Notes: generated by a model from the sequence alone, not told the origin. DNA of 64,000 nt from Denitratimonas sp037478135 (GCF_037478135.1 NZ_JBBHDV010000010.1:65734-129733), one strand, 5' to 3'. Positions 54,900-63,542 are shown, numbered from the stretch's first letter. Translations and numbers: made by a program.

Positions 54900-55583
54900 A
54901 TGCCCCGTCTGCTGCTTGCCCTGCTTTTCGCCCTGCCCATGCTCGCCCTCGCCCTGCCGGCACAGGCCACCGACGATGAAGAAGAGCGCCTGGAGCGCGC
55001 GGTCGAGGTGCTGTCCGAAGTCATGCGCATGCCCGAGCACGCGATCCCGCGCAAGATGCTCGAAGACGCCTACGCCGTCGCGGTCATTCCGAACGTGGTC
55101 AAGGCCAGCTTCGTGGTCGGCGGCCGGCACGGCAAGGGCGTGATCTCGATCCGCCTGCCGGATGGCACCTGGAGCACGCCCAGTTTCATCAGCCTGACCG
55201 GCGGCAGTGTCGGCTTCCAGGCCGGGGTGCAGTCGACCGACGTGGTGCTGGTGTTCCGCTCGGCGCGCGGCGTGGATTCGATCGTCAACGGCAAGTTCAC
55301 CCTCGGCGCCGATGCGGCCGTGGCGGCCGGCCCGGTGGGGCGCACCGCACAGGCGTCGACCGATGGCCAGCTGAAGGCGGAAATCTATTCCTATTCGCGC
55401 TCGCGCGGCCTGTTCGCCGGAGTTGCACTGGATGGCGCGGTGATCTCGATCGACCACCGTGCCAATGCCCGCGCCTACGGCCGCAACACCACGCCGCGCG
55501 CCGCGTTCGAAGGCCGCGTGCGCAAGTCGCCGGCAGCGGTGGTCGACTTCCGCGACCGGCTGGAAGAGTACAGCGCCGGTTGA
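54900..55583 (+). CDS. SYLF-domain (Ysc84-like) lipid-binding protein
   Basis: The 227-residue protein has a signal peptide (MPRLLLALLFALPMLALALP, cleavage after QA). The SYLF domain follows: AYAVAVIPNVVKASFVVGGR, GKGVISIRLPDGTWSTPSFI, VGFQAGVQSTDVVLVFRSAR and EIYSYSRSRGLFAGVALDGA. The domain binds phosphoinositides in eukaryotes; the bacterial role is undefined. It lies 86 bp after the previous gene and upstream of tatA. Confidence 0.92.
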   Translation: MPRLLLALLFALPMLALALPAQATDDEEERLERAVEVLSEVMRMPEHAIPRKMLEDAYAVAVIPNVVKASFVVGGRHGKGVISIRLPDGTWSTPSFISLTGGSVGFQAGVQSTDVVLVFRSARGVDSIVNGKFTLGADAAVAAGPVGRTAQASTDGQLKAEIYSYSRSRGLFAGVALDGAVISIDHRANARAYGRNTTPRAAFEGRVRKSPAAVVDFRDRLEEYSAG

Positions 55584-55669
55584 AGTCGGACTTCATGCCG
55601 GTGCTTCATGCACCGGCCCCGGCCGCTGCGCTATCCTGCCGGTTTCCCACACTCCACGAGGCACCTGCC

Positions 55670-55891
55670 ATGGGCAGTTTCAGTATCTGGCACTGGTTGA
55701 TCGTGCTGCTGGTGGTCGTACTGCTGTTCGGCACCAAGAAGTTGCGCAACGTGGGCTCGGACCTGGGCAGCGCGATCAAGAGCTTCCGCAAGGGCCTGCA
55801 GGAAGACGAGCCGGAAAAGCTCGACCACCCACCCAAGCCCGAAGCCGAAAGCGCCGCGCGCGAAGCCGCGCAGGAACGCAAGCCCGACTGA
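55670..55891 (+). CDS. tatA: TatA twin-arginine translocase pore subunit
   Basis: The 73-residue protein has an N-terminal membrane helix (MGSFSIWHWLIVLLVVVLLF), the hinge FGTKKLRNVGSDLG, the amphipathic helix AIKSFRKGL and an acidic/basic tail. TatA multimers form the passage for folded proteins. The upstream in-frame codon at 55580 lies against the previous stop and is not used. A TATCCT -10-like hexamer lies at 55632-55637. Confidence 0.95.
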   Translation: MGSFSIWHWLIVLLVVVLLFGTKKLRNVGSDLGSAIKSFRKGLQEDEPEKLDHPPKPEAESAAREAAQERKPD

Positions 55892-55906
55892 CGCGGGACT
55901 GCGACG

Positions 55907-56332
55907 ATGTTCGAGGCAAGCCTGGTTGAACTGGCGGTGATCGCGCTGGTCGCGTTGCTGGTGCTCGGCCCGGAAAAACTGCCGCGCGCCGCGCGCACCG
56001 CCGGGCTGTACCTGCGCAAGGCGCGCGCCAGCTGGCATTCGATCCGCACCGACATCGAACGCGAACTGGCCGCCGAAGACCTCAAGAGCGCGCTGAAGGA
56101 CACCCGTCGCCAGCTGCGCTCCAGCGCGCAGGAGATCGGCGACGGATTGCAGCCCTCCCCGGCCAGCACGAAAACCGCTTCAGCCACGCCGGCATCCGAG
56201 CCCGCCGCAGCACAGGAAACCGCTGCGCCCGACACCGCGCCCGAGCCGGCCGATGACATCGAGCCTCCCCTCCCGGCTGAAGCCGCCGATCCACACGCCG
56301 GCCACCGGCAACGCGACCGGCACACGCCATGA
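55907..56332 (+). CDS. tatB: TatB twin-arginine translocase receptor subunit
   Basis: The 141-residue protein has a TM helix with the TatB Glu (MFEASLVELAVIALVALLVL), the GPEKLPRAARTAG hinge, a long amphipathic helix to about residue 75, and a Pro/Ala/Glu-rich tail. It forms the substrate receptor with TatC. It overlaps tatC by 4 bp (ATGA). Confidence 0.95.
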   Translation: MFEASLVELAVIALVALLVLGPEKLPRAARTAGLYLRKARASWHSIRTDIERELAAEDLKSALKDTRRQLRSSAQEIGDGLQPSPASTKTASATPASEPAAAQETAAPDTAPEPADDIEPPLPAEAADPHAGHRQRDRHTP

Positions 56333-57087
56333 ACTCGGCCGATGAAGCCCCCGAACAGAGCCTGATCGGCCATCTGGTCGAACTGCGCGCACGCCTGCTG
56401 CGCGCGGTGCTGGCCGTGCTGCTGGTGTTCATCGCGCTGATTCCGTTCGCCGGGCGCATCTACGCGGTGCTGGCCGAACCTTTGCGCACCAAGCTGCCCG
56501 AAGGCGCGCAAATGGTCGCGATCGATGTCGCCAGCCCGTTCTTCGCACCGATCAAGCTGGCCTTCTTCGTCGCCCTGGTGGCGGCCATGCCGATCGTGCT
56601 TTACCAGCTCTGGGCCTTCGTCGCGCCAGGCCTGTACAAGCACGAACAGAAACTGGCGCGGCCGCTGCTGGTGTCCTCGGTGCTGCTGTTCTACGCCGGC
56701 TGCACCTTCGCCTATTTCCTCGTGCTGCCGGTGGTGTTCGGCTTCCTCACCGGCATCGCGCCCGAAGGCGTGGCGGTGATGACCGACATCAGCCGCTATC
56801 TGGATTTCGTGCTGGTGCTGTTCCTGGCGTTCGGCTTCAGCTTCGAGGTGCCGGTAGCGGTGGTCATTCTCGTGCTGCTGGGCTGGGTCAGCGTCGAACA
56901 ACTGCGCGAGGCGCGCGCGTATGTCATCGTCGGCGCCTTCGTCATCGCCGCCGTCGTCACCCCGCCGGATGTCATTTCGCAGCTGATGCTGGCCATTCCC
57001 ATGTGCCTGCTCTACGAACTGGGCCTGATCGTCTCGCGCGCACTGGTGCGGCGCCAGGCCGATGTCCCGGCCGACCCGGGAGCGTGA
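56329..57087 (+). CDS. tatC: TatC twin-arginine translocase subunit
   Basis: The 252-residue protein has six membrane helices. It starts SADEAPEQSLIGHLVELRAR with the conserved N-terminal HLxELR motif, and contains LWAFVAPGLYKHEQKLARPL and the FGFSFEVPVAVVIL segment. It recognises the twin-arginine signal. It completes the tatABC operon; the WYL regulator gene starts 3 bp later. Confidence 0.96.
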   Translation: MNSADEAPEQSLIGHLVELRARLLRAVLAVLLVFIALIPFAGRIYAVLAEPLRTKLPEGAQMVAIDVASPFFAPIKLAFFVALVAAMPIVLYQLWAFVAPGLYKHEQKLARPLLVSSVLLFYAGCTFAYFLVLPVVFGFLTGIAPEGVAVMTDISRYLDFVLVLFLAFGFSFEVPVAVVILVLLGWVSVEQLREARAYVIVGAFVIAAVVTPPDVISQLMLAIPMCLLYELGLIVSRALVRRQADVPADPGA

Positions 57088-57090
57088 ACC

Positions 57091-58065
57091 ATGGATCGAA
57101 CCGAACGCATCAACCTGCTGCACCGCAACCTCAGCACCGCGCGTTATCCGGTGCCGGTGCAGCGCCTGATGGACGAACTGCAATGCTCGCGCGCCACCGT
57201 CTACCGCGACATCGCCTTCCTGCGTGACGTGCTGCGCGCGCCGGTGGAAACCACCGAAGAACCCGCCGGCTTCCGCTACGCGCTGGACGAAGCCGAACGT
57301 TTCGAGCTGCCCGGCCTGTGGCTGAGCCCGGACGAACTGCATGCGCTGCTGGCCACCCACCAGCTGCTGGCCCAATCCGGCCCCGGCGGATTTTTGGCCG
57401 AAGCGCTGGAACCGATCCGCGACCGCATCGACGAACTGCTGTCCGAACAGGCCGGCGGCAAACGCTGGCCGGTCGAACGTATCCGCGTCATCACCAGCGG
57501 CACCCGCATCACCGACCAGGCCACCTTCCGTGCCGTGGCCGGTGCCGTGCTGCAGCGCCGTCAACTTTCGTTCGAATACCATGCCCGCTCCACCGGCGCC
57601 ACCACCCGCCGCCAGGTCTCGCCGCAGCGCCTTACCCACTACCGCAACAACTGGTATCTGGACGCCTGGGACCACGAACGCAACGCGCTGCGCAGCTTCT
57701 CGGTGGACCGCATCGCGCAGGCGCGCGCACAGCAGGACACCGCCACCGACGTGCCCGAGGCTGATCTGGACCAGCACCTGTCCTCCAGTTACGGCATCTT
57801 CTCCGGCCCACCCAAGGCCTGGGCCACGATCCACTTTTCGCCGCGTGCCGCACGCTGGGCCGCCGAGGAACGCTGGCACTCGCAACAACAGGGGCAGTTC
57901 CTGCCCGACGGCAGCTACGAACTGCGCCTGCCCTACAGCAACTCGCGCGAACTGCTGATGGACATCCTGCGCCACGGCCCGGACGCCACCATCATCGAAC
58001 CGGTCAGCCTGCGCAGCGAAGCCCAGATCCAGCTCAGCCTGGCGCTGGGCAATTACAGCGGATAG
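57091..58065 (+). CDS. WYL-domain transcriptional regulator (YafY-like)
   Basis: The 324-residue protein has an HTH_11 domain (MDRTERINLLHRNLSTARYP, MDELQCSRATVYRDIAFLRD, residues 1-55). A WYL domain lies around residues 150-215 (LSFEYHARSTGATTRRQVSP, RLTHYRNNWYLDAWDHERNA), and a WCX-like C-terminal part follows. WYL domains bind oligonucleotides or other ligands and often control phage-defence or DNA-repair genes. It lies 3 bp after tatC, so it may be co-transcribed with tatABC. Confidence 0.9.
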   Translation: MDRTERINLLHRNLSTARYPVPVQRLMDELQCSRATVYRDIAFLRDVLRAPVETTEEPAGFRYALDEAERFELPGLWLSPDELHALLATHQLLAQSGPGGFLAEALEPIRDRIDELLSEQAGGKRWPVERIRVITSGTRITDQATFRAVAGAVLQRRQLSFEYHARSTGATTRRQVSPQRLTHYRNNWYLDAWDHERNALRSFSVDRIAQARAQQDTATDVPEADLDQHLSSSYGIFSGPPKAWATIHFSPRAARWAAEERWHSQQQGQFLPDGSYELRLPYSNSRELLMDILRHGPDATIIEPVSLRSEAQIQLSLALGNYSG

Positions 58066-58158
58066 GGCGTTGGTCAGCGGCCGGTGCAATCGGACTTTGG
58101 CTGTGATGAGTGAAGCGATCCACGCCTGTCCCCGCACCCGATGTGTTGAGGCAGCACC

Positions 58159-58788
58159 ATGAAACTCATCCTGCTCGGCACCACCGGCCTGGTCGGCAGC
58201 CACGTACTCGAACTTGCGCTCGCAGACGCGCGCATCAGCGAGATCATCGCCCCAACCCGCCGCCCAATCACCGAACGCACCGGCCTTTTCGCACCACTGG
58301 TGGATTTCGATCACCTTCCCGAAGATGCCCCTTGGTGGCGCGCCGACGCCGTGATCTGCGCGCTCGGCACCACGATGAAAAAGGCCGGCTCGCGCGAAGC
58401 CTTCCGCCGCGTCGATCACCACTATCCGCTTGAAGCTGCCCGCCTTGCCCGCCGCCACGGCGTACCGGCCTTCGTGCTCAACTCGGCCACGGGCGCCGAC
58501 CCGGATTCGCGCTTCTTCTACAACCGGGTCAAGGGCGAACTGGAACGCGACCTGCGCGCTGTCGGATTCGAATCGCTGACCTTGGTGCGGCCCGGACTGA
58601 TCAGCGGCCCGCGCACCGAATTTCGCCTTGGCGAACGTGTCGCCGAAGTGCTGCTGAAGGCCACCGGCCCCCTGTTGCCACGTCGCTGGCGGATCAACCC
58701 GGCTTCCAACATCGCCCGCGTCCTGCTGGATGCGGCGGTGGCTGGCAAGGCTGGCGAACACATCGTTGAATCAGCCGAACTGGCCTGA
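58159..58788 (+). CDS. NAD(P)-binding oxidoreductase (HTATIP2/atypical SDR-like)
   Basis: The 209-residue protein has a Rossmann start (MKLILLGTTGLVGSHVLELA, the GxTGxxG loop), ALGTTMKKAGSREAFRRVDH, FVLNSATGADPDSRFFYNRV with a YxxxK-like YNRVK, and LTLVRPGLISGPR. It is the pattern of atypical short-chain dehydrogenases of the HTATIP2 type. The substrate is unknown. Confidence 0.85.
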   Translation: MKLILLGTTGLVGSHVLELALADARISEIIAPTRRPITERTGLFAPLVDFDHLPEDAPWWRADAVICALGTTMKKAGSREAFRRVDHHYPLEAARLARRHGVPAFVLNSATGADPDSRFFYNRVKGELERDLRAVGFESLTLVRPGLISGPRTEFRLGERVAEVLLKATGPLLPRRWRINPASNIARVLLDAAVAGKAGEHIVESAELA

Positions 58789-58963
58789 AGCAACACCGCA
58801 CAGGCTTGCTGCAGGAAGGTGTTGCTCGTCAAATCGCTCCCCACCACACCTGTCTTGAAACTTCGTATTGGAGCGAGCCGGCAGGCGTAGTGCATCCTGT
58901 CTCACGCTCTGAGACTGGCTCGCCTTAGCATCCCCTCACTCGACACGAACAGTGGAGGAAAGG

Positions 58964-59332
58964 GTGAGCAAGAACACAACTGTCTTCGAGTATCAGTATC
59001 GGGATGGCGGGAACTTCAAGACCTACGGCTGTCTACTTTTGAGCGGACAGGATGAGCACACCGAAGCCTCTATTCGCCAGTGTCTGGAATGGGGCGACCA
59101 ATTCGTGGCAGAGCAAATCGGCGTGCCTGCCCTGTATGAAGAGCACTGGAGACAAGTGGAAGACGGCCCGTCCGACTTGGACCATTCCTTCCATGAATTC
59201 ATTTGCCTGCGCGCCGCGCAACCAAAAGAGCAAGACCTGCCTATCTGGGGAACATTGGCGGACATGATGAAACGAATGTTGGCCGCTTCCGGTCGATGGG
59301 ATGTACGGCTTTCTCCCAACTGTAATTTGTAG
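58964..59332 (+). CDS. Hypothetical protein next to the EVE-HNH gene
   Basis: The 122-residue protein begins at GTG 58964, chosen because GGAGGA (58954-58959) lies 4 bp upstream. It is acidic and mixed alpha/beta by look (TTVFEYQYRDGGNFKTYGCL, ASIRQCLEWGDQFVAEQI, DHSFHEFICLRA). It has no signal peptide or membrane helix. The family is not recognised. Base composition is lower in GC than the flanks, shared with the convergent EVE-HNH gene, which suggests that both arrived together. An immunity or accessory role is only a guess. Confidence 0.65.
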   Translation: MSKNTTVFEYQYRDGGNFKTYGCLLLSGQDEHTEASIRQCLEWGDQFVAEQIGVPALYEEHWRQVEDGPSDLDHSFHEFICLRAAQPKEQDLPIWGTLADMMKRMLAASGRWDVRLSPNCNL

Positions 59333-59357
59333 GGAAGGTCTGATTCAGAATCACAAC

Positions 59358-59382
59358 ATCATCCCGGCGAAAGCCGGAATGA
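59358..59382. repeat. REP-like hairpin (CCGGC-GAAA-GCCGG)
   Basis: CCGGC (59364-59368) pairs with GCCGG (59373-59377) over a GAAA tetraloop, and flanking bases extend the repeat with one mismatch to about 22 bp. It resembles widespread bacterial intergenic repeats of the ATTCCCGGC type, and lies between the hypothetical gene and the EVE-HNH gene. Confidence 0.5.
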
Positions 59383-59481
59383 CACCTTATTAATAATCTT
59401 CCTATGCAAGTCGCAGGGAATATTACATTCCAATAGCTGCGATTATAAGAGATCAACCCACGATCAACCTCCCGGCACGTG

Positions 59482-60426
59482 CTATGCGATTTTTCGACGG
59501 AAGCACTCCTGATGCTTATCCAGAAACTTTAACTGCTCGGGATGGAACGGGGTAACCCGTTTGGCAGGATTTATAGACCACCGCTCAAGCACTTCTCGAG
59601 ACAATGATGCATGCGCGTGCATCTTTCCACACCCCTCAAACGTGATCAAGTGACTATCAAAGAGCGCATCCACATGAGGGGACAGCAAGATTCCGTTATA
59701 ACCACTTATGCGCTCTTCATTGGTTGAATCTTTCCACGACTTAATATGGCTGGCTATTAAAACTCGCCTATCATCAACACCCGTGACCCTACATCTCTCA
59801 TCAAGCAGAATTACTCTTTTACGAAATATCCCCTGCCCTACCCTAGCCTTTGCCAGCTGAATGCGCTGCGTGACGGGAACACTTTCATCACTTTCGATCT
59901 GGCTCAGGTCTTCTAGCACTTCTGCACCCGGCTCAGCTTCTCGTATAAACTCTGTTTCACCAGTCCACTCCAGCTCGTCAGCGCGAGTGAGAGCCATGAG
60001 CAGGTAGCCAAGGGCATCTGGTATTCCTGCCAAGTAGCAGCCTTGATTGCCACGCCCATTATTTTTAATGGGTGAGTACTTCTCTGGCAGAAGTGGACCT
60101 ATAGCACCCATATGGGCAGAAGGAACGAGAGAGGTGGGTGCCGGAATGAAATCCACCTCCACCAACCAACCTTCGTCGTCCCAATACTTGCCAACGGCCC
60201 CAAACTCTGTGGGCTTTGGCGATGGTGTTGCGAGTGCGGTGACGCGACCGATAGCACCTATCTGACCATGCCCATAGGAAAAAACAATGTCGCCAATTTT
60301 TACGTGGCGCATGTTTTCATAAGTCTGGTTGTATGCACCGTTTGCATTCCGAAAGGGCGACCACAAGTATCCGCCCAAGACCTCATGGTCTCGCGTCTGT
60401 TTATGGTTAACCCACCAGAATGCCAT
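59482..60426 (-). CDS. EVE-HNH modification-dependent restriction endonuclease (predicted type IV)
   Basis: The 314-residue protein starts MAFWWVNHKQTRDHEVLGGY. The first 100 or so residues form an EVE/PUA-like domain (WWVNHKQT, WSPFRNANGAYNQTYENMRH, KIGDIVFSYGHGQIGAIGRV), which recognises modified cytosine in this class. Residues about 195-275 form an HNH_2 nuclease: Cys212, His227 (LIASHIKSW), GYNGILLSPHVDALFDSHLI with Asn244 and His251. EVE-HNH enzymes such as VcaM4I cut 5hmC/5mC-containing phage DNA; that activity here is inferred. GC is visibly lower than in the flanks, which suggests transfer. Confidence 0.87.
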   Translation of the reverse strand: MAFWWVNHKQTRDHEVLGGYLWSPFRNANGAYNQTYENMRHVKIGDIVFSYGHGQIGAIGRVTALATPSPKPTEFGAVGKYWDDEGWLVEVDFIPAPTSLVPSAHMGAIGPLLPEKYSPIKNNGRGNQGCYLAGIPDALGYLLMALTRADELEWTGETEFIREAEPGAEVLEDLSQIESDESVPVTQRIQLAKARVGQGIFRKRVILLDERCRVTGVDDRRVLIASHIKSWKDSTNEERISGYNGILLSPHVDALFDSHLITFEGCGKMHAHASLSREVLERWSINPAKRVTPFHPEQLKFLDKHQECFRRKIA

Positions 60427-60640
60427 GCCCCCCACCCCTTACGTAATCAGAAACCAGGTTACAACGATCTCCCCCTGCCTATCCACCTTCTGGGAGCCAG
60501 CCCGACATTCGCCCCCAACACTGGTTGGAAGCGATGGAAGGTGAGTCAAAGCTGGACCTGTATTCTTCCACACGCCATCCAAAATCCCTGACCGGAGCCC
60601 ACATCCTGTCATCGCAACGGACACAAGTCCCACAAACAAC

Positions 60641-60669
60641 AAAGGCGCGACCATCACGGCCGCGCCCTT
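60641..60669 (-). terminator. Terminator after gap
   Basis: On the minus strand GGCGCG (60666-60661) pairs with CGCGCC (60649-60644) and extends with mismatches. TTTGTTGTTTG follows. It lies about 30 bp after the gap stop codon. Confidence 0.65.
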
Positions 60670-60697
60670 GTCGTCACGATACGTGGGGTGATGTGGC

Positions 60698-61711
60698 TTA
60701 CTTCGCCGCCATCAGCGCCAGCGTGGTGTCGAGCATGCGGTTGGAGAAGCCCCATTCGTTGTCGTACCAGCTCAGCACCTTCACCAGCGTGCCATCCATC
60801 ACGCGGGTCTGGGTGCTGTCGTAGACCGAGCTGCGGGCGTCGTGGTTGAAGTCGATCGACACCAGCGGCGCGGCGTTGAAGCCGAGGATGCCCTTGAGCG
60901 GGCCTTCGCTGGCGGCCTTCACCGCAGCGTCGATTTCTTCCTTGGTAGTGGCGCGCTTGGCGGTGAAAGTCAGGTCCACCACCGAGACGTTGATGGTGGG
61001 AACGCGCATGGCGAATCCATCGAGCTTACCGGCCAGTTCCGGCAGCACCAGACCCACGGCCTTGGCGGCGCCGGTGCTGGTGGGAATCTGGCTCATCGTG
61101 GCGCTGCGCGCGCGGCGCAGGTCGGAGTGGTAGACGTCGGTCAGCACCTGGTCGTTGGTGTAGGCGTGGATGGTCGTCATCAGGCCGTGCTCGATACCGA
61201 TGCTGTCATTCAGCACCTTGGCCAGCGGTGCCAGGCAGTTGGTGGTGCACGAGGCGTTGGAAATGACGGTGTCGCTGGCCTTGAGCACGTCGTGGTTGAC
61301 GCCGTAGACCACGGTGGCATCGACGTCGCTGCCGCCCGGTGCGGAGATGATGACTTTCTTGGCGCCGGCCTGCAGATGTGCCGAAGCCTTGGCCTTGCTG
61401 GTGAAGATGCCGGTGCATTCCAGCACCACGTCGACACCCAGTTCGCCCCACGGCAGCTTGGCCGGGTCGCGCTCGGCGCAGACCTTGATGCGGTCGCCCT
61501 TGACGATCAGGTCGCCGCCATCAACGGACACTTCGAACGGGAAGCGGCCGTGCGCGGTGTCGTGGCGGGTCAGGTGGGCGTTGGTTTCGGCATCGCCCAG
61601 GTCGTTGATCGCGACCACCTGGATTTCGTGGGTGCGGTTGGCTTCGTACAGCGCACGCAGGATGTTGCGGCCGATGCGGCCATAACCATTGATCGCGACC
61701 TTGATTGCCAT
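60698..61711 (-). CDS. gap: Glyceraldehyde-3-phosphate dehydrogenase
   Basis: The 337-residue enzyme has the NAD loop AINGYGRIGRNILRALYEAN, catalytic Cys155 in SNASCTTNCLAPLAKVL, TGAAKAVGLVLPELAGKLDG and SWYDNEWGFSNRMLD. It oxidises glyceraldehyde-3-phosphate with NAD and phosphate in glycolysis. Start 61711 gives the canonical MAIKVAINGYGRIG. It is intact, and is the last clearly normal gene before the broken groEL region. Confidence 0.96.
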   Translation of the reverse strand: MAIKVAINGYGRIGRNILRALYEANRTHEIQVVAINDLGDAETNAHLTRHDTAHGRFPFEVSVDGGDLIVKGDRIKVCAERDPAKLPWGELGVDVVLECTGIFTSKAKASAHLQAGAKKVIISAPGGSDVDATVVYGVNHDVLKASDTVISNASCTTNCLAPLAKVLNDSIGIEHGLMTTIHAYTNDQVLTDVYHSDLRRARSATMSQIPTSTGAAKAVGLVLPELAGKLDGFAMRVPTINVSVVDLTFTAKRATTKEEIDAAVKAASEGPLKGILGFNAAPLVSIDFNHDARSSVYDSTQTRVMDGTLVKVLSWYDNEWGFSNRMLDTTLALMAAK

Positions 61712-61886
61712 GACGGATGACACTCCTGGAAAAAGGGGGGGAGGAAACAACAACGGCGCACGGCGCGCCGGGCCGCCCATTTTAGCAGCGCCAGCGGCAC
61801 AACTCCCGTGCCGGGCGGCGGCAGGCGTGGTTCAGGCTGCGGACGTACAGGTTGGGTTGCGGTATGGATGAACCCTGGCCACGCGC

Positions 61887-61917
61887 AAAAAGAAGCCCCG
61901 CATCGTTGCGGGGCTTC
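61887..61917 (-). terminator. Strong terminator downstream of the groEL 3' fragment
   Basis: On the minus strand GAAGCCCCGCA (61917-61907), a 4-nt loop and TGCGGGGCTTC (61902-61892) are followed by TTTTT. A perfect 11-bp stem with a T5 run shows that the normal groEL end is preserved. Confidence 0.88.
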
Positions 61918-61951
61918 GGGTGTTGCAGGTGTCGCGGGGGCGACGGCTGGA

Positions 61952-62296
61952 TCAGAAATCCATGCCGCCCATGCCACCCATGCCACCGCCGCCCGGCATG
62001 GCCGGTTCTTCCTTCTTCGGCAGTTCGGCCACGACCACTTCGGTCGTGATCGCAAGGCCGGCGACGGAAGCGGCGTGCTGCAGAGCCGAGCGGGTCACCT
62101 TGGTCGGGTCCAGGATGCCCATGGCGATCATGTCGCCGAACTCGCCGGTGGCGGCGTTGTAGCCGTAGCTGCCTTCGCCGTCCTTGACGTTGGCCACGAT
62201 CACGCTCGGTTCTTCACCGGCGTTGGCCACGATGGCGCGCAGCGGGGCTTCCAGCGCACGGCGGGTGATGGCGATGCCCAGGTTCTGGTCTTCGTT
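61952..62296 (-). pseudogene. groEL': groEL 3' fragment (last 114 codons)
   Basis: From 62296 the frame reads NEDQNLGIAITRRALEAPLR, then GYNAATGEFGDMIAMGILDP, TKVTRSALQHAASVAGLAIT and the Gly/Met tail MPGGGGMGGMGGMDF. This is the equatorial C-terminal part of GroEL. The preceding 430 or so codons are missing; the sequence switches abruptly to a methionine aminopeptidase 5' end in another frame. The fragment itself is clean, and its terminator is intact. A complete groEL must exist elsewhere if the join is real. Confidence 0.9.
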
Positions 62297-62297
62297 G

Positions 62298-62483
62298 GAA
62301 CTGGTAGACCATTCGCGGGGCCGCACGCGCCCCGTGCTCGTCAAGCAGGCGCGCGCCGATCCGGTCGAGCTCGGCGGTGGTCATGCCCGGCTCGGCGGCG
62401 TCCATCATCCTTTGCAGTACGAGCGAAACGATCCGTCCGATGCGCTTGAGGGCCTCGACATCGTCCTGGGTTTCGATGGTCAT
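62298..62483 (-). pseudogene. map': Methionine aminopeptidase 5' fragment (first 62 codons)
   Basis: The frame reads MTIETQDDVEALKRIGRIVS, MMDAAEPGMTTAELDRIGAR and RMVYQF, matching the N-terminal helices of type I methionine aminopeptidase. Homology stops at 62298. After that this frame is nonsense to a stop at 62214, because the sequence has switched to groEL. All metal-binding residues lie in the missing part, so the product cannot be active. Confidence 0.85.
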
Positions 62484-62550
62484 CCGGGTGCTCCAGTGGT
62501 CGGCCGGGGCGAACCCCGGTGGGAAGCCCGGGCCGTTCGACAGGACCCGC

Positions 62551-63249
62551 TCAGAACGAGTACCGCAGGCCCAGGTTCCAGGTGGTGATCTTGCCGAACT
62601 CGTAGCCGGTCACCAGCGCCAGGTTGGGCCGGAAGTTCCAGCGGCCGTTCAGGCCGACCAGGACGTCGGACTCGAAGGGATCCGAACCGCCGTCGGCAAT
62701 GCCACCGACGGAAGTGTAGCGCACGTGGCCCTGCAGCTGGATCGTCGGGGTCGCCGCCCAGAGGACGCCGACCTCGCCGCCGACACCGCCGTCGTCGGTG
62801 TCGATATCGAGGTCGAAGCCGGCGACCTGGGCGTTCTTGAACTCCAGGCCGTCATAGCTGAGCCGGCCGTAGAAGGCCGTGGTGTCCGAGTACGCGTGGG
62901 CATAGCCGACGCCGATGCGCCAGCGCGTCACGTCGTACTCACCTTCGGCGGAAACGACGCCATCGCTGGCTTCCAGGTCCTGGCCGAACTGGCCGTACTC
63001 ACCGAACAGGTGCATGTTCCCGCCGAGCTCCCAGGCGCCGCCGATGAACGCGCCGCCGCCGGCATCGCTCTCGAGCTCGAGCGGGCCGCCGCCCCCGGTC
63101 ACGACCCCCGAGGTCTCCACGTCGTTGACGAAGCCGGCAACGATGCCGCCCTCGAGGTAGTTGAAGCTGGTTTCCTGGGCGCCCGCGGCCAGCGGGACGC
63201 CCAGTGCGGCGGCGGCGGCAAGCGCGAGCAGCCTGTGGGAAGTGGACAT
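62551..63249 (-). CDS. Outer-membrane beta-barrel protein
   Basis: The 232-residue protein has a signal peptide (MSTSHRLLALAAAAALGVPL, cleavage after AGAQ or AGA) and alternating barrel strands (NYLEGGIVAGFVNDVETSG, AFIGGAWELGGNMHLFGEYG, WRIGVGYAHAYSDTTAFYGR, NLALVTGYEFGKITTWNLGL). The C-terminus GLRYSF ends in Phe, as recognised by the BAM machinery. An OmpA-like or Ail-like small barrel is likely; the function is unknown. GAGGAA precedes the ATG. It lies upstream of the map fragment on the same strand and belongs to the segment joined to groEL. Confidence 0.85.
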   Translation of the reverse strand: MSTSHRLLALAAAAALGVPLAAGAQETSFNYLEGGIVAGFVNDVETSGVVTGGGGPLELESDAGGGAFIGGAWELGGNMHLFGEYGQFGQDLEASDGVVSAEGEYDVTRWRIGVGYAHAYSDTTAFYGRLSYDGLEFKNAQVAGFDLDIDTDDGGVGGEVGVLWAATPTIQLQGHVRYTSVGGIADGGSDPFESDVLVGLNGRWNFRPNLALVTGYEFGKITTWNLGLRYSF

Positions 63250-63542
63250 GGATGTTCCTCGGGTTGTGGTTGGGTGGGGCGAGCCAAGGGCGGCTCTCGC
63301 GTATAGGAAGTTCAAACGCCCTTTTCGGGCAGTCTGCTGGGTAGGCGGCGGTCGCGCAAGCCCCGTTTTGGGCACGGATCGGACGTCTGTGAGTGGGATT
63401 TCGGCATCGCGGGGCCACGCAGCGGCGTTGTCAGCAGCCATGCTTCGCTGATTCCCGACAGCGGGCCGAGCGCCGCCCTGCGGATCGTGGCCGCATCGGC
63501 TCGGATTCCGGCTTCGCCGTCGGCTGTGCAGCCGGCAGATCG

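Noticed and set aside
55606..58761. A 1051-codon open frame on the minus strand
   Set aside because: It lies antisense to tatA, tatB, tatC, the WYL regulator and the SDR gene, all well recognised. Stop codons are rare on the opposite strand of GC-rich genes, and its translation has no recognisable domain.
60439..60657. A 72-codon minus-strand frame with a lipobox-like AMTGC
   Set aside because: Its start codons lie inside the gap terminator hairpin, there is no ribosome site, and the remainder has no recognisable feature.
63250..63542. A possible gene between the barrel protein and the IS91 transposase
   Set aside because: No frame has a ribosome site or domain; the stretch probably contains the barrel gene promoter and the transposon end.
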